Part shown: positions 20,858 to 32,384 of the stretch, in pieces
Layout: every line of letters starts with the position of its first letter
Position numbering within the stretch: the stretch's first letter is position 1
DNA from: Rhodotorula mucilaginosa
Taxonomy: Eukaryota; Basidiomycota; Microbotryomycetes; Sporidiobolales; Sporidiobolaceae
Reading direction: 5' to 3'
DNA length: 64,000 nucleotides
NCBI GenBank assembly: GCA_034406715.1
Contig: CP137865.1
Coordinates: 496,001-560,000, forward strand
The notes under the pieces: model-generated
Seen by the model: the letters and a program-made list of their open reading frames with translations, nothing else
Database searches by the model: none
Told to the model about the DNA's origin: nothing
Translations under genes and position numbers: made by a program

Positions 20858-22322
20858 TCACACCACCCTCTCCTTCTCGACGCTTCCCGCAGCCCCCATC
20901 CCCTGATCCTCCCCCTTCCAATATCCCATCCGGCCCTTCCTCGCCTGGTCCACCCAATCCTGGACTAACGCGGCCGTCTCCTGCGCGAGCTGGTACAACC
21001 CGTCGCTCTTGTCAAACATGTCCATGTGCGCGTGAATCTCGTCGCTCGCGAGGGTGTCGGGCGCGGGGGAGAAGTGCGCCCGCAAGGGGGCGGAATGGGG
21101 GAGGATGAGGAACGTCCGATCGGGGAGGGTGCCCTTGGCCGGGATGAGCGTGTAGAAGCTGTGAATTCGTACACGCGATTCAGAGTTCATGGCTATCCTT
21201 TGAAGGGACTGAGTGAACTCATGAACGAAGCAAGAGAACCCACTTGTGAAACCCGATCCCCTTTTCCCTCGCCGCCACCACCATCTCGAGCCTCCGTTCA
21301 AGCTCCTCCTGCTTCCACAACTCGCCGACAAAGCTCAAGTGACTCGTCGCCCACGTCCAATGCTGCGCGAGCGTGTCGCGGTTATAGTACGCGGCGCCGA
21401 ACGCGGCGGCGGCGGCTCCCGTCAGGCCGGCCGCGGCGAGGTAGGGGAGCGAGAGCCAGTTGGAGCCTGGCGTGGCGGAGGGCGATTCGGCAGGAGGGGG
21501 AACTGAGACTTGCTTGCCGTCCTTCGAAGATTTGGATGCGCTCCTTGAAGACGATGCGGTTGTTTTGGAAGATGTCGACGAGGCCGAGTTGGCGTTCGAG
21601 GACGAAGTCGCAGATCTGAAGAACCCATATCCGGCTCCAAGCGCCGCTAATGCCGCTTGGCCTTTCGAAGCATAATCGAGCGCCTTGTCGAACGTGGATT
21701 TGAACACGGCCGGGTTCAAACCGAGGAGCGGGGAGTCGTATGCGATCAAGCCCAGGATCGGGATCGAGGCGGACGAGAGCGTCTTGAGGAGGGTGTCGGA
21801 GATGACGAGTCCGCCCATGCTGTTACGACAAGAGCGGGGTCAGGCAGGCTGGCCTTTGATGACACTGCAAGATGAGGCGACGTACGAGTGACCGAAGAGA
21901 ATCACGCGGACGGGTCCCGTGCCGCCCGCTTGGCGGTACTCGGCCGTCTTTTCCGCGACCAGGTCGGTGAGCCATGTGACATGGTTGTCGACTGTGTGTG
22001 GCGGAATCAGCATCTCTTCTGGTGAAAGCGGCAACTGCGACAAGAGGGACTGACCTGCCACGATCAGTTCCCCCCGCGTATCATATGGCGGATAGACGAC
22101 CGGTTCGAATCCAATTCCGCGCGCCATCATCGTGTTCTGTAATCGATTCGGAAAGGCTGCAAAGCTGTAGCGTGCACCCCGATGTGAGTAACCGACCCAA
22201 GTTTCACGAGATTGCGACTCGCACATCGATCCGACTGACGTGTCTGCTCCGCCTTTGAAGCCGTGCAGAAAGACTGCCAGGACGAGGTCCTGTGTAGGCT
22301 TTGCAGGCACCGCGTCCGCCAT
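20858..22322 (-). CDS. alpha/beta hydrolase (DUF676-like serine esterase), fungal type
   Basis: Starts MADAVPAKPTQDLVLAVFLHGFKGG, where LHGFKG is an oxyanion-hole type loop after the first core strand. TGPVRVILFGHS joins MGGLVISDTLLK across an intron to give the nucleophile elbow G-H-S-M-G. IPILGLIAYDSPLLGLNP is the next strand and loop, as in DUF676 or lipase-like esterases. A Ser-rich linker and two possible membrane segments (YLAAAGLTGAAAAAFGAAY) follow, then RLEMVVAAREKGIGFH, IHSFYTLIPAKGTLPDRTFL (candidate catalytic region), and HAHMDMFDKSDGLYQLA. The late histidine of HMDMF or HAHMD could complete the triad. Substrate is unknown. The predicted membrane span suggests an ER or mitochondrial membrane-bound esterase, but that is inference. 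Confidence 0.7.
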
Positions 22323-23953
22323 CGTCGCGGGTGTCGATTGGTGGTTCTCTTCGAGTGTGATGAGAGCGAGTCTGAATCGGTCGCGAGCGCCGTCCCTCGT
22401 TGCGATAGCCGGCGACTTGCTGGGTGGACTTGGCCGTCGCTGAGGTTCCAGCTATCCTAGTCGACCGAGTGAGCGGAACGCGTGTAGGTCGGGTCTTGAC
22501 CGCATGCGTCCGCCGCCGCGAGGACGACGAGTTCTCGCTCAACCACCTGCACTTCACACCGGACATTGTCTCCCGCCTGCTGGACCAAGTCCGACCTGCT
22601 GAAAGACTCGCAAAGCTCCACTTGATTTACCGGCAATGCACGCCGTTACACTGGAATCTGCCCCTCGCCGGATCGAGTTTCCGACACCACCGACACTCTG
22701 CCATCCCGCTGCGTCCGACCGCCGTCCAGCCGACCTCGGGGGCACCTTCTCCTTGTCTATGCAGCTGACTACCGACAAAGGACCGCAACTCCGCACGCGG
22801 GAACAGGCCGCCGACTTTCACGGCCCCCGTCCACTTTCGCGCTTGACGGACGGCTGACGGACACGCTGCTGTTCAGCCACTTACGGCCGGCTGTTCGCGC
22901 CACCGCGTTCACAGACAGCGTTCACGGCCTTTCGAGCCGAATGAGGGTTCTCCACCTTGTTCCTCCTCTCATCCCTGCTCGCTCGCGAGAGGAGGAATTC
23001 ATGCTGGAGCCAGATGCGGTCACTCCGGGTGGACCTTGCGGACATTTCGGCGTACTTTTCACGAGCCTTGCTCTCGTGCTGTGCAGCTGGATACAGGAAC
23101 GCCCCGCGCCGTGCCTTCGGGGGTTGTTCGGGAGGGGAAGCAGCGGGTTCAGCTGCTGAGCGCGAGGTTAGAAGAACTAGGGGCGCCAGTGGCAAGTCAC
23201 CTCATGCAAATACATGCCTACACCTGCCTGCTGATGTCCTGCTCCCCCTCGCATTGATGCAAGTGGCCCTCGCTCTTCGTGACAAGCTCGGCAAGCAAGA
23301 ACTGGAGAGCGGCGCGCCGCGAGTCGGGCTCCCTCAGAGCAGCTCGCTTTCCAGCCGAATGCATATGCATGGGAAAGTTCGGCCCAGCATTCTTCTTGAT
23401 GCGTGCTTTAAATTTGCGTTGTTCCGAGCGAACACGCTGCCAGCTTCCCGGCCGGGAATCAAATTCGACCCCCCACCTCACCCGGACGAGAGCGGACCGC
23501 GTGCTCCGCCGCAAGCCGCGGTTTCGCGACTTTCTGCTGTTCTTTCGAGTCTCCGCTTTGAATCCGCTTTGAGCGCAATCGCAGCACAGACAGGCTATAC
23601 TCTGGCTGCGCACCAATGAGCTGCTCGAGGGGCCGTGCAAGGAGAGCTGCCTGCGTCGGCTGGACGCTCGAGCTGGGAGCCCTCCACTCCAAACCCCGCT
23701 AAGGAACCTCCGCTCTCATGTGAGCTTCCCCAGCTGTGCCCGCACTTTCGAGTTGGAATCGATGAACTCCACGCTCGTACTCCATGCCATCGCTCCGCCA
23801 TCAGCGAGTGCCCGCGGTTCACCAGCAGGAGACCCCGCGGCTGGGAGCTCGACCTTCTCACGTTTCGCTTTCCCTCTGCTTCTGCACCCCGACTAGTCAA
23901 CTCGCACCGGCGCCAACGTCCAGCTCGGTAGCGACGCTTATACGCTTCCGACC
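22323..23953. other. long intergenic region upstream of the transporter gene
   Basis: About 1.6 kb between divergent starts of the hydrolase and the Dal5-like transporter. Open frames here (up to about 220 codons, 22957-23619) show no family resemblance. A perfect 12-nt palindrome ATGCATATGCAT lies at 23359-23370. The length suggests a regulated promoter for the transporter, as expected of a nutrient permease, but no specific operator was recognised. Confidence 0.5.
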
Positions 23954-26148
23954 ATGTCGACCAACGAACTCAGCAAGGCTCCGTCGAAGGAGCAGGAGGC
24001 GATCGAAGAACGCGATGAGGAGCTGCAGGGGGCCGCCGGGATGTCCCCAGAGGAGCGCGCCCGTATGGAGCGCCGGTTGCTCTGGAAACTCGACGCCCGC
24101 TTTGTGCTGTGAGTCGGTCGGGAAGTCTCTAGGAGCGCGGGGAGGCGGGAAACGGCCTGCGAGAGCGTCGCTGACTTTTTGACGCCCACGGACGTACGGC
24201 TGTTTTCGGACCACCTTCTTCAGGTTGGTAATTCTTTATGTGCTCAACTACATTGATCGCAGTGCTTTGAGCTCCGCCCGAACCAAGGGCTTCGAGCAAG
24301 ACCTCGGCATCACCGACCAGCAAATGGACACTTTGCTCTCCATCCGTGAGTCTACGAGCGCTCCCTTTGACCAGTTACGATCCCTAAAGGCTCTACCGCG
24401 ACTGACGACGTCTTTTGGGCAGTCTATGTCGGCTACATCTCGCTCCAGATCCCCTCAAACATGCTCATCCAGTACACTGGACGGCCTTCGATCTTCATCC
24501 CGGCCTGCGTCTTTGTCTGGGGCGGTATCTCGACGTCGACGGGTGCTGTCAAGTCTTTCGGTCCTGCCCTGGTCGTGAGTCTTTGGTCGCGTTTCGGCGG
24601 CGAAAAGCTCGTGAGAGCGAAAACGCTGATCCGACTCTCCGAAATTCAAAGGTTCGCTTGCTCCTCGGCGTCGCAGAGTGCAGTTTCTTCCCCGGCTCGC
24701 TGCTGCTTCTCGCCAGCTGGTACAAGAAGAATGAGCTCGGAAAGCGGGTATGTTACTCGCTACGAGCGCCGAGGTCGGGCTCAAGAATTGACGGTCTCCG
24801 ACGCAGATCACCCTCCTTTATTGCGGTTCCCTCGTCTCGAACGCGTTTGGACCCCTTATCGCTGCCGGCATTCTCGGAACAATGGAGGGCAAGGGCGGCG
24901 TGCGGGCGTGGCAGTGGCTCTTCTACGTAAGTTCCTGCCCAGCGCTCCGACGCGCGGTTTCGCATGCGTGGATGTCGTCCTTTCCGACGACTCGTATCCG
25001 AGCCCCAACAAAACTGACGATATACTATTCTGTGCAGATTGAAGGCGCCTTGACCATGTTCTTCGCCATCATCGCCGCTCTCGTCCTGCCCGACTTCCCG
25101 CACAACTCGCGCCACTTCTCCAAGGCGGAACTCGAACTCGCTCAGCTTCGCATGACCGAGGATGTCGGCACCAAGGACGACACAAAAGTCAGCAACTGGA
25201 CTGCGTTCAAGTTCGCTATGGGCGACTACAAGCTGTGGACAATGGTGTTCGCCCTCACTTCGATGGTCATCTCTCTCAGCGTGAGCTTTTTCTCCTTCGT
25301 CTCGAGCCCTTCTCGTGCCGACGCGTGAACAGTATACTGACAACAATTCCTCTGATGTAGTTCAACCAATTCTTGTGAGCTGGATTGATGCGGTGACAAG
25401 CGGCATTCCTGGATGAAACGGCTGACCTCTTCCCGCCCTACGCTCCTTTTCCCCTCGACCTCTTCCGATCTGCCCGCCTTGCCCATCCCCTCTTGAACTC
25501 CCGACTTCTTCCCGCCTTTCCACCTTTCCCCTTCCCTCCGCCCCTTGCAGCCCCCAACTCACCAAGACCCTCGGTTACGACAACACCGCCTCGCTGCTCC
25601 TCTGCGCACCGCCATTCGTCTTCGCCGCCATCGTCGCATTCTTCGTCTCGCGCGACTCCGACAAGCGCCAGGAGCGCTACCTACACATCGTCGTCCCGCT
25701 CTGCTTCGGGCTCGTCGGATTCGTTATCGCCATGACCACCCACTCCTTCGCGCCCCGCTACATCTCCCTCTTCCTCATGGCCGGTTCCTACGCCGGTTTC
25801 GTCGTGTTCTACGCGTGGGTGAGCGCCACATTCGCTCGCCCTGCTATGTCGCGCGGTATCGCCATTGCCGCCGTCAATGCGTTCTCACAACTGGGAAATA
25901 TTAGCGGCGCCTATATCTTCCCTGCACGTTGGGGTCCCTCGTACAAGAACTCGTACGCCATCTGCATCTCCTGCTTTGCCGTCTCGATTGCGCTGTGCAC
26001 TTTCCACCGGTGGAACCTCGCCCGCCTGAATCGGACGCTTGCCAAGCGGGACGAGGCCGAGCAGATCAACGGCCCTGTCGAGCATGGCGAGGTGCAGCAG
26101 ATGGACCACCTTGCGGCATTCCCCGTCGGCTTCCGGTATGTTCTGTAG
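23954..26148 (+). CDS. MFS transporter, Dal5/Tna1-type anion:cation symporter
   Basis: Exon 1 is a hydrophilic cytosolic N-terminus (MSTNELSKAPSKEQEAIEER...RRLLWKLDARFVL). The first helix reads LVILYVLNYIDRSALSSAR with the family's N-Y-x-D-R motif, then TKGFEQDLGITDQQMDTLLS, IPSNMLIQYTGRPSIFIP, RLLLGVAECSFFPGSLLLLASWYKKNELGKR and a cytosolic loop ending LPDFPHNSRHFSK. The second half has FNQFFPQLTKTLGYDN, ASLLLCAPPFVFAAIVAFF, FVVFYAWVSATF and SRGIAIAAVNAFSQLGNISGAYIFP. These are hallmarks of the ACS family (allantoate, nicotinate, pantothenate, vitamin uptake); substrate is not determinable. Introns lie near 24111, 24344, 24573, 24748, 24927, 25280 and 25374 (GTGAGC). The gene seems intact, and fragments of a copy lie downstream at 31159-32740. 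Confidence 0.85.
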
Positions 26149-27849
26149 AAGACCTTCTTGTCCGTGGATATGAATCGGAATGATACTGGGATCAAATGAC
26201 TCGTGCATATCTCTAGACAAGCCGACTTTGTTTTCTTTTTCTGTGGAGTGGAGAAGTATGTGTATGCGCTCCTGAGCGTCTCGGACTAGAGTGTGCGGAA
26301 GGACAATCCGAAACCGAGGTCCGAGGGAAAATCCTGCAGAGTCCGTGAAGGATTGAAAGTCAGTGATTATGACTGCGCGGGTGTGATGAGAGCAAGCGTG
26401 CTCCAAAGAGACACTGACACTGCCTCTCTGATCCGCTATAGAGGTGACTGTCTTTGTCTCACCGGAAAGCCTTTTGTAGGACTTCGTCGACATTTTCTCA
26501 AATCTGCCGGTTCTTCGCTGTCTCTTCCTGTCTCTCTCCAGTTGCGTGGCACTGACAGTGATCTCCTACAGAGAATATTTCTATTGATTTGGTCATAGTG
26601 CGCTGGGTGTCCTTGAAGAGAAAGCGTAGGCAAGGCGGAAGTTGACGTAGATGGGCCTTCTCAGTGCTCCAGAGAGACAGACTGGAGGACGGGGTCTGTG
26701 CAAGCTCTGCTTGGACTTGTTACCAGCTTGCATTTTGACAGCCGGATCCCTCGACTAGGAAGGTGTCAAAGACCAAAGACCCGCCAGAGGACAAGCCAGA
26801 TGTTGGGTGATCAGAGCTGGATTCCTCTTCAGTGCTCGTTCCGCATAAGTCGTGCTTTCCTCTTCTTCTCCTCCTCTTGCACTTGGAAATTCTAGCTTTT
26901 ATCTCTGTCTCAGTGGCCCAGCAGAGGACTTGCTCAGCTAATCAATGGCAGCAACAATGCAACAAAGGAGGGACGCTGCAGGGCGCACCACTGTTGAGCT
27001 CGATGCAAGGGTAATAGCACTCGATAGGTGTCCTGCTCAGTGCCGGATTGTAGCTAGTTGGAGATAGGCGTAGCGGGTCTCAGATCTTCAGCAGCCAATG
27101 AACAGTGACTCAGTGTAGATTGGAAAGGATATGAGCCAAGAGAGGGGAGTTGAAGAAAAGAGAACAGGAGTGCAGAGCCCACTCGTCTCAAGCTGGAGTG
27201 AGACAAGGGTACTCTGCGCGATGAGATAGAAGACATAGAGAGAACATGCAACAATAACACTCAATCATATTAGGATTGCAAGTTGGGAGGGGAGCCATGA
27301 GGTGAAAGCCCGAAGGCGAGGGAGCTGTTGGGCTGGTTTCCCTTCCTTCCCCTCGCTCGTTGTCAACTTCCCATTATGAGTCTTCTCCTTGCTCCTTTCA
27401 AACGTCACTAAACACTTCCTTGATTGCAGATGATCTACTGTATCCTACCGGACCCAAAGTGCCAGCCACCGCCTCAAGATTTTGCCGACAGATCAAGGTG
27501 TAAGGACCCATTGCACTTGTATCAGGGCAGGGTCAAGGCGGCGGGTGCAGAGCTCCACAGCGCAGTGGATGAGGGTGTGGAGACTGTCAAAGTGGGAAAG
27601 AAGCGATCCATTCTGGGCACGGATGAGAACCCTCGCAAAAGGTTCAAGTGAAACCACAAATCGGCGCCTATGCATGTAGAAATCATCGCTGTTGTTGTTG
27701 TTGTTTGAATTGAACCTAGCAGAATCATGCTCTTCCGGGAACACTTTGGAGAGAGAAAAGCTTTTGCAAAGGAGAGAAGGAACTGCAAAACACGCAACCT
27801 CGGGAGAACAAGATCGTCACCGCAAGCCAAACCCAAGCGCATCACACCC
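26149..27849. other. transporter 3' region plus low-gene intergenic DNA
   Basis: About the first 520 bases (to about 26665) are repeated, with roughly 10% or more divergence, after the transporter fragment at 31551-32068. The rest is visibly less GC-rich than the window average, with runs such as GCAACAATAACACTCAATCATATTAGG. A 75-codon frame at 27424-27651 and its antisense counterpart show no family features. No gene is called. Confidence 0.5.
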
Positions 27850-30482
27850 CTAGTGCCTCAACTCCGAGTCCTCCTCGAGCTCTTCAGCCTCGTCCCCGTC
27901 GTCTCCCTCTTCGTCATTTGCGAGCAGGCTCTGGGCGAACTGAGCAAGACGGATCTTGAACGCCTCGAGTTCGTCGTGAGCAAGATACTTGGCAGCGAGA
28001 TCAAAGTCCTCCAGGAGCGAGAGGAGATGGTTCGGCATCGCCTTGACCGCACAAGCTGCGGCAGAGAGAGTCGCCAAAGTGGGTTGGTCGCCGAGGATGG
28101 TCAGGATCTGCAGAGAGCAAAACGCAGGGATCAGCAAAGGCAAGTTTCCCTAAAGGGTCTGTATGCTTCACCTTGTGGTACTCTGCACCGGTCTTGATCT
28201 TGTAGTCGTGGTGGTACTCGAAATCCTTGCGGAAGCACAACGTGCAGATGCGACGCTGGCCATCCTCGCCGATGTTGAAGGTCTTGATCTGATGCCCGAA
28301 GACAATCCGCTTTGGCATCTGAGAAAGGGGAGATTTGTTGTCATTAGCTTGCAGTAGAGCATCAAGCTTGTGCCTCAGAGGGGAGAGGATCTGATGGAAA
28401 TGCTTACCGCAAATTGCCTTGTGCAACCCGGCTCTTCGCACATGGTGCGCGGCCCCCGGACAGGAACTCCAGGTCGGGAAGCGGGGTCTGAGAAAGGAGA
28501 AAACACAGATCAGCATGTAGATATTGAAAAGAGACAAAGAGAAGTGAGTAGTGAAAGGCGCACCAACTTGGAGCGGTCCGCCGACTTGCCACGGCTCTCC
28601 AGAACCTTGAACTTGTTTTCGATCCAGGTCATGTAGGCGGCAAGTTCCCTCTTGCGGCGGCCGATGCACAGGGCGCACAAGAAGGGGAGGAGGCTTCCGA
28701 CAAGCAGACTGCAATTAGTCATCTATCTGCGCCGGTAATGGAGAGCAGACATACAAGGAACACAGTTCCGGAGTGGCAGCGTAGACGTCATCACCGATGG
28801 TTGGCGCAGCGCAGCCGGCGCTGCAGCGAGTAGCCCAAGCAAACGCATACGAGAAGCGTGAGTAGGTGCCGGTCTTGTCGCGCCAGTTCCAATTGATGAA
28901 GAACGCATCCCGAATTTCCTGAGCCGTCACGCCGGCACTGTGGGTTTCAAGTAGGCATCAGCACAGCCGCAAGCTTCAGGCATACCCTTCTGCGACGTAC
29001 GCAATACACAAGTGCTCGAGGATGCAGCAGGCGCCGCAGCGGCTGGCGCCTTTTTCGACAGGCGACGGGAAGAATTGAGGGAGGCCGATCTTGGCGTACT
29101 TGTCAGCGTTTCCGGGGCAGAACGCCTGAGAGTGGGGACACTTCAAGGCGTCAATAACTTGCGTGTTCCGAGAGGTGGACATTCTTGGACAGATGAAGGA
29201 ACCAGCAGCAACTGACCTGGCAGCTCTTGAGGTTCTGCTTGATCTCACTCACGCGCTTGTTGTAGTCATCCTGGGTCATGTTTGAGACAGTTTTGTCGTT
29301 GAGGTCGCCAAGAACAAGGGTTTGCGTCCCCTCGTAGAGGTACTTCTCGTAGAAGTTGAGCAGCGCGTAGCTGGCAATGTGGGGGTCAATCGGCGGCAAC
29401 TTGTACGTCTTGGCAAAGTTGTCCAGGTAGGCACCTTTGTCCTTGATGAGCTGAAGGAGAGAACCAGTGTGAGGCCACCTTGCTCCCGGAAGGACTGGGC
29501 CGCTGGACTTACCTTGGAAGCAACTTCGTTCAGCTTGATGTAGACACCTCCGAGAGTCGGGTCACGCTTCGCATGGCGATCCGCATGGCGGTACCCGGCC
29601 TCGATGACGCAGCCGTGCTCGGGCGCGTTGTTCTTGGTGACTTCGTCGGCGAGGAAGTCGCAGTTCGAGGAGCTGGTACACCGGGAGGGGTCCGTACTTG
29701 GAGCTCGAGACCGGGGGGATGCACCCCACGGCGTAAAGGAGCGAGCGAAGGATGCCCAGGGGCAGGCACCCGTAAACAGCGAAATAGTCGAGCGCGAAAC
29801 GGGCCAGCTTGTCCTTGCAAACCAACGGGATCTCCACATTCAAGTCGGCGAGATCGAGCACCCAGCGGTCTGAGCATCGGACGGTGAGGAAGTTCGGGGT
29901 CGGGGTCTTGAGAGGCTGCGCAAGGCAACAGAAGTCTAGATCAGGAACAGACCCCTGGACTCGGAGATGGAGCATGGCGGACTGCTCAAGCCAAACATGG
30001 AACCCGTTGAAGTTCTGGACCGAGCGCATCAGGGGAATCGCGTCGCCGTAAGGAGAGTTGACTTTACGCGCGACAGCAGGAGGAACCTCCAAGAGAACGT
30101 AGGGCGGGTTGTTGATGATGTTGTTGAGTTGGGTTCCTGACGCGTTGCCGCTGAACTTTGTCCTGACGATATCCTCCAACTGGAAGAGAGCGTGCGTGTT
30201 CTGAATGACGGAAACATGTGATGAGGCTGGATCCCAAATGTCGTTCCTGGTTGAGAGCATTTGACTCACCAGCTCCCCAGAAAGGGTAGGGATTTCGTCC
30301 TTGCTGAGGATCGAGGCCACGGCCTGGTTCGGCGTCATCGCCGTGACGAGAGCGAAGCAGCCTGGGTGGGCTTGCACGGCCTGCCAATAGCGGCGAAGAG
30401 CGGGGATGCGCGACTGCCAATCGACCGGGAGTTTGCCTGCGTCCTTGGTTGCAATGAGGGTGTTCTTCGCGAGGAGGTCCAT
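27850..30482 (-). CDS. unrecognised multi-exon gene with Cys/His clusters (island gene)
   Basis: Starting from MDLLAKNTLIATKDAGK at 30482, the long first exon reads PVDWQSRIPALRRYWQAVQ, ILSKDEIPTLSGELVSQML, NNIINNPPYVLLEVPPAVAR and DLADLNVEIPLVCKDKLAR. Later exons give CDFLADEVTKNNAPEHG, IKDKGAYLDNFAKTYKLPP, CPHSQAFCPGNADKYAKIG, SRCGACCILEHLCIAYVAEG, TAQEIRDAFFINWNWRDKTG, LPFLCALCIGRRKRELAAY, MCEEPGCTRQFA, RRICTLCFRKDFEYHHDYK and an acidic tail GDDGDEAEELEEDSELRH ending TAG 27852-27850. The paired cysteines and histidines suggest zinc binding. I do not recognise the family. Some joins are awkward: a frame change near 29675, and the exon starting near 28500 needs an unusual donor. Upstream (to about 30810) related-looking sequence continues but holds an in-frame TAA near 30547. 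It may be a decaying gene, or a gene whose start is the Met at 30482. A plain DNA-transposon or lineage-specific host family are both possible. Confidence 0.45.
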
Positions 30483-31158
30483 GTCAACCGTGGCGGCAGC
30501 TGGGTTGGTTGAGGCACAGAGAGCCTGCTTGAGCTTGTTGCAAGTTTAGGTGGCCTGTTCCGGGGGACCGGCAAATGCCTCAGCAGCGGCAAGAAGTGAG
30601 GAGAAGAGCGAGGAGAAGGTGGGGAACGCCGCCTCCAAGAAGCCCTTGAAGTGCAAGTACCTTGCAGGGTCGCCGCCAATCAGGTAGTCAGCTCCAGTTG
30701 TAAAAGTGTCCGGTCAAAAACACTCACTTCAAGTCACTTGTGAGGTGCCTCTTGGTGAAGTCGGCCTCGTTCGCGTACATGTTGGCGCAAGTGCTGAAGC
30801 CTGTAGGGTTCCCGCCGCGGCTAGAGAGAAGTGTAAGCGTCGGTGCTATGCAAAGACAAGCTAGATCATATCTACCTAGAGAGAAGTGTAAACGTCGGTG
30901 AGGAGAAGGAAAGAAAGAGGGGAACATGTTACATGATGAGAATGAGAACACGTCTCCTCCTTGGACCTCCGGACACAAAACTTCCTCCGAAATTCCTTCC
31001 GACCACAACACCTCCATACTTCCCAACAAAGAGACACTTGGGGACGACGAGGCCGAAGACGCCAAGTCCAAGCAGCGGAAACCCAAGCGGAAACGGAAAG
31101 CCTAGAGGGACACCGGAGAACAGCAATACAACTACTTCATATAGCATATCTGTGACTG
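30483..31158. other. upstream part of the island gene with a short direct repeat
   Basis: Minus-strand sequence here (GGNPTGFSTCANMYANEADF, then after a possible intron YLHFKGFLEAAFPTFSSLF) looks protein-coding but is cut by an in-frame TAA near 30547 before the Met at 30482. A 25-nt repeat with one mismatch (CTAGAGAGAAGTGTAAGCGT...) occurs at 30821-30845 and 30876-30900. Its minus-strand copy carries a CTCTCTAG acceptor-like end. Confidence 0.4.
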
Positions 31159-31548
31159 GGCGCCTATATATTCCCTGCACTTTGGGGACCCTTGTACAAT
31201 AACTCGTACACCATGTGGGTGAGCGCCACATTTGCTCGCCCTGCTACGTTGCGCGGTATCGCCATTGCCGCCGTCAATGCGTTCTCACAACTGGGAAATA
31301 TTAGCGGCGCCTATTGCTGGCCAGCACGTTGGGGCCCCTCGTACAAGAACTCGTACGCCATCTCGAGCTCCTGCTTCGCCGCCTCCACTGCGCTGTGCAC
31401 ATTGCACCGATGGAACCTCGCCCGCCTGAATCGGACGCTCGCCAAGCGGGACGAGGCCGAGCAGATCAACGGCCCTGTCGAGCATGGCGAGGTACAGGAG
31501 ATGGACCACCTTGCGGCGTTCCCCGTTGGCTTCCGATACGTTTTGTAG
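31159..31548 (+). pseudogene. 3' fragment of a Dal5-type transporter gene (duplicate)
   Basis: From about 31212 the sequence copies the end of the transporter at 25812-26148: WVSATFARPATLRGIAIAAV, NAFSQLGNISGAYCWPARW, LCTLHRWNLARLNRTLAKRD, EQINGPVEHGEV and DHLAAFPVGFRYVL with its stop. A short extra piece at 31159-31213 repeats the segment around 25907-25962 (GCGCCTATATaTTCCCTGCAC...), so that stretch is present twice. There is no exon or promoter upstream, so this cannot be a complete gene. Similarity continues past the stop to about 32068. It is a relic of a duplicated transporter locus. Confidence 0.8.
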
Positions 31549-32068
31549 AAGACTCTCCTTTTTCCGTGGATCAGAATCGGAATCGTACTTGGAGTAATTG
31601 ACTTGTACCTATCTATAGAGATGAGCCAATTGACTCGTGCATTTCCATAGAGATGAGTCAGCTTTTCTCTCGCAAAGAAGAGACTGTATGTGCTTTGAAG
31701 CGTGCGGGACTCGATCGTGCGGAAAGACAATCCAAATCTGAGGTCGGCAGAAGAATCGCGCCCAATCAGCGAACATGACTCTAAGGGGAGCAGGATCGTT
31801 CCAAGGAGCCTGTGATTTTGCCTCTCTGATGGGCTATAGAAGTGATCGCGTCGTCCGAAAGCTTTGCGTCGAGTCTGACGGAGTTTTTTTCGCCTCGATT
31901 GGCCTTTGCGGATCACTTTCTTCCCAGTCTCTTCTGTCTCTTTCGGGTTGAGCGCCACCAGCGATTATCTTCTACAGACAAGCCTTCTATTGACCTGGAT
32001 ATAGTGCGGCAGGTGTCCTTGAAGAGGAAGCGTAGGCAAGGCGGAAGTTGACGTTGACGGGCCTTCTC
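31549..32068. repeat. duplicated transporter 3' flank (direct repeat of about 26149-26665)
   Basis: Shared blocks with the flank of the intact gene include GTCCTTGAAGAG-AAGCGTAGG and CAAGGCGGAAGTTGACGT near 26600-26655 and 32003-32060, and the GAAGACCTTC/GAAGACTCTC start just after the stop codon. Direct orientation. The copy has small insertions such as a duplicated GAGATGAGCCAATTGACTCG-type segment near 31617-31650. Confidence 0.7.
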
Positions 32069-32384
32069 AAGTTTCTCGCCCATAGCGCTCTCTCTCTCAT
32101 GCTCCCTATTTCCCTCAGAGCTGAGAACTGAGCGCCTTTCTTGGCTCTGATCCATCTGCAACTCGCTATTGCCCGAAGCAAACAGAAAACTCGACTGAAG
32201 TTGAGCTCGTTCACGCCGTTCCTGCATTTGTGCACATTTTTTTTTCCGTGATCTGGTGTAGCCTGCGTAGAGTACATGACATATCTTACGCACCAAAGAG
32301 AGAAAGTCTATGAACAAGACTCGGCAAAGAGTTATGCTAAGAGAGACTATGTACGCTAAAGCAGGCGCTCGGAGACAATGAATG

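Noticed and set aside
22080-22110. tRNA B-box-like GGTTCGAATCC
   Set aside because: It lies within the hydrolase coding region with no A box or cloverleaf around it; no tRNA gene was found in the window.
22957-23619. 220-codon plus-strand frame upstream of the transporter
   Set aside because: No domain, no splice pattern, composition like intergenic GC-rich DNA.
27424-27651. 75-codon frame with basic end (ENPRKRFK)
   Set aside because: Too short, no splice partner, antisense frame equally open.
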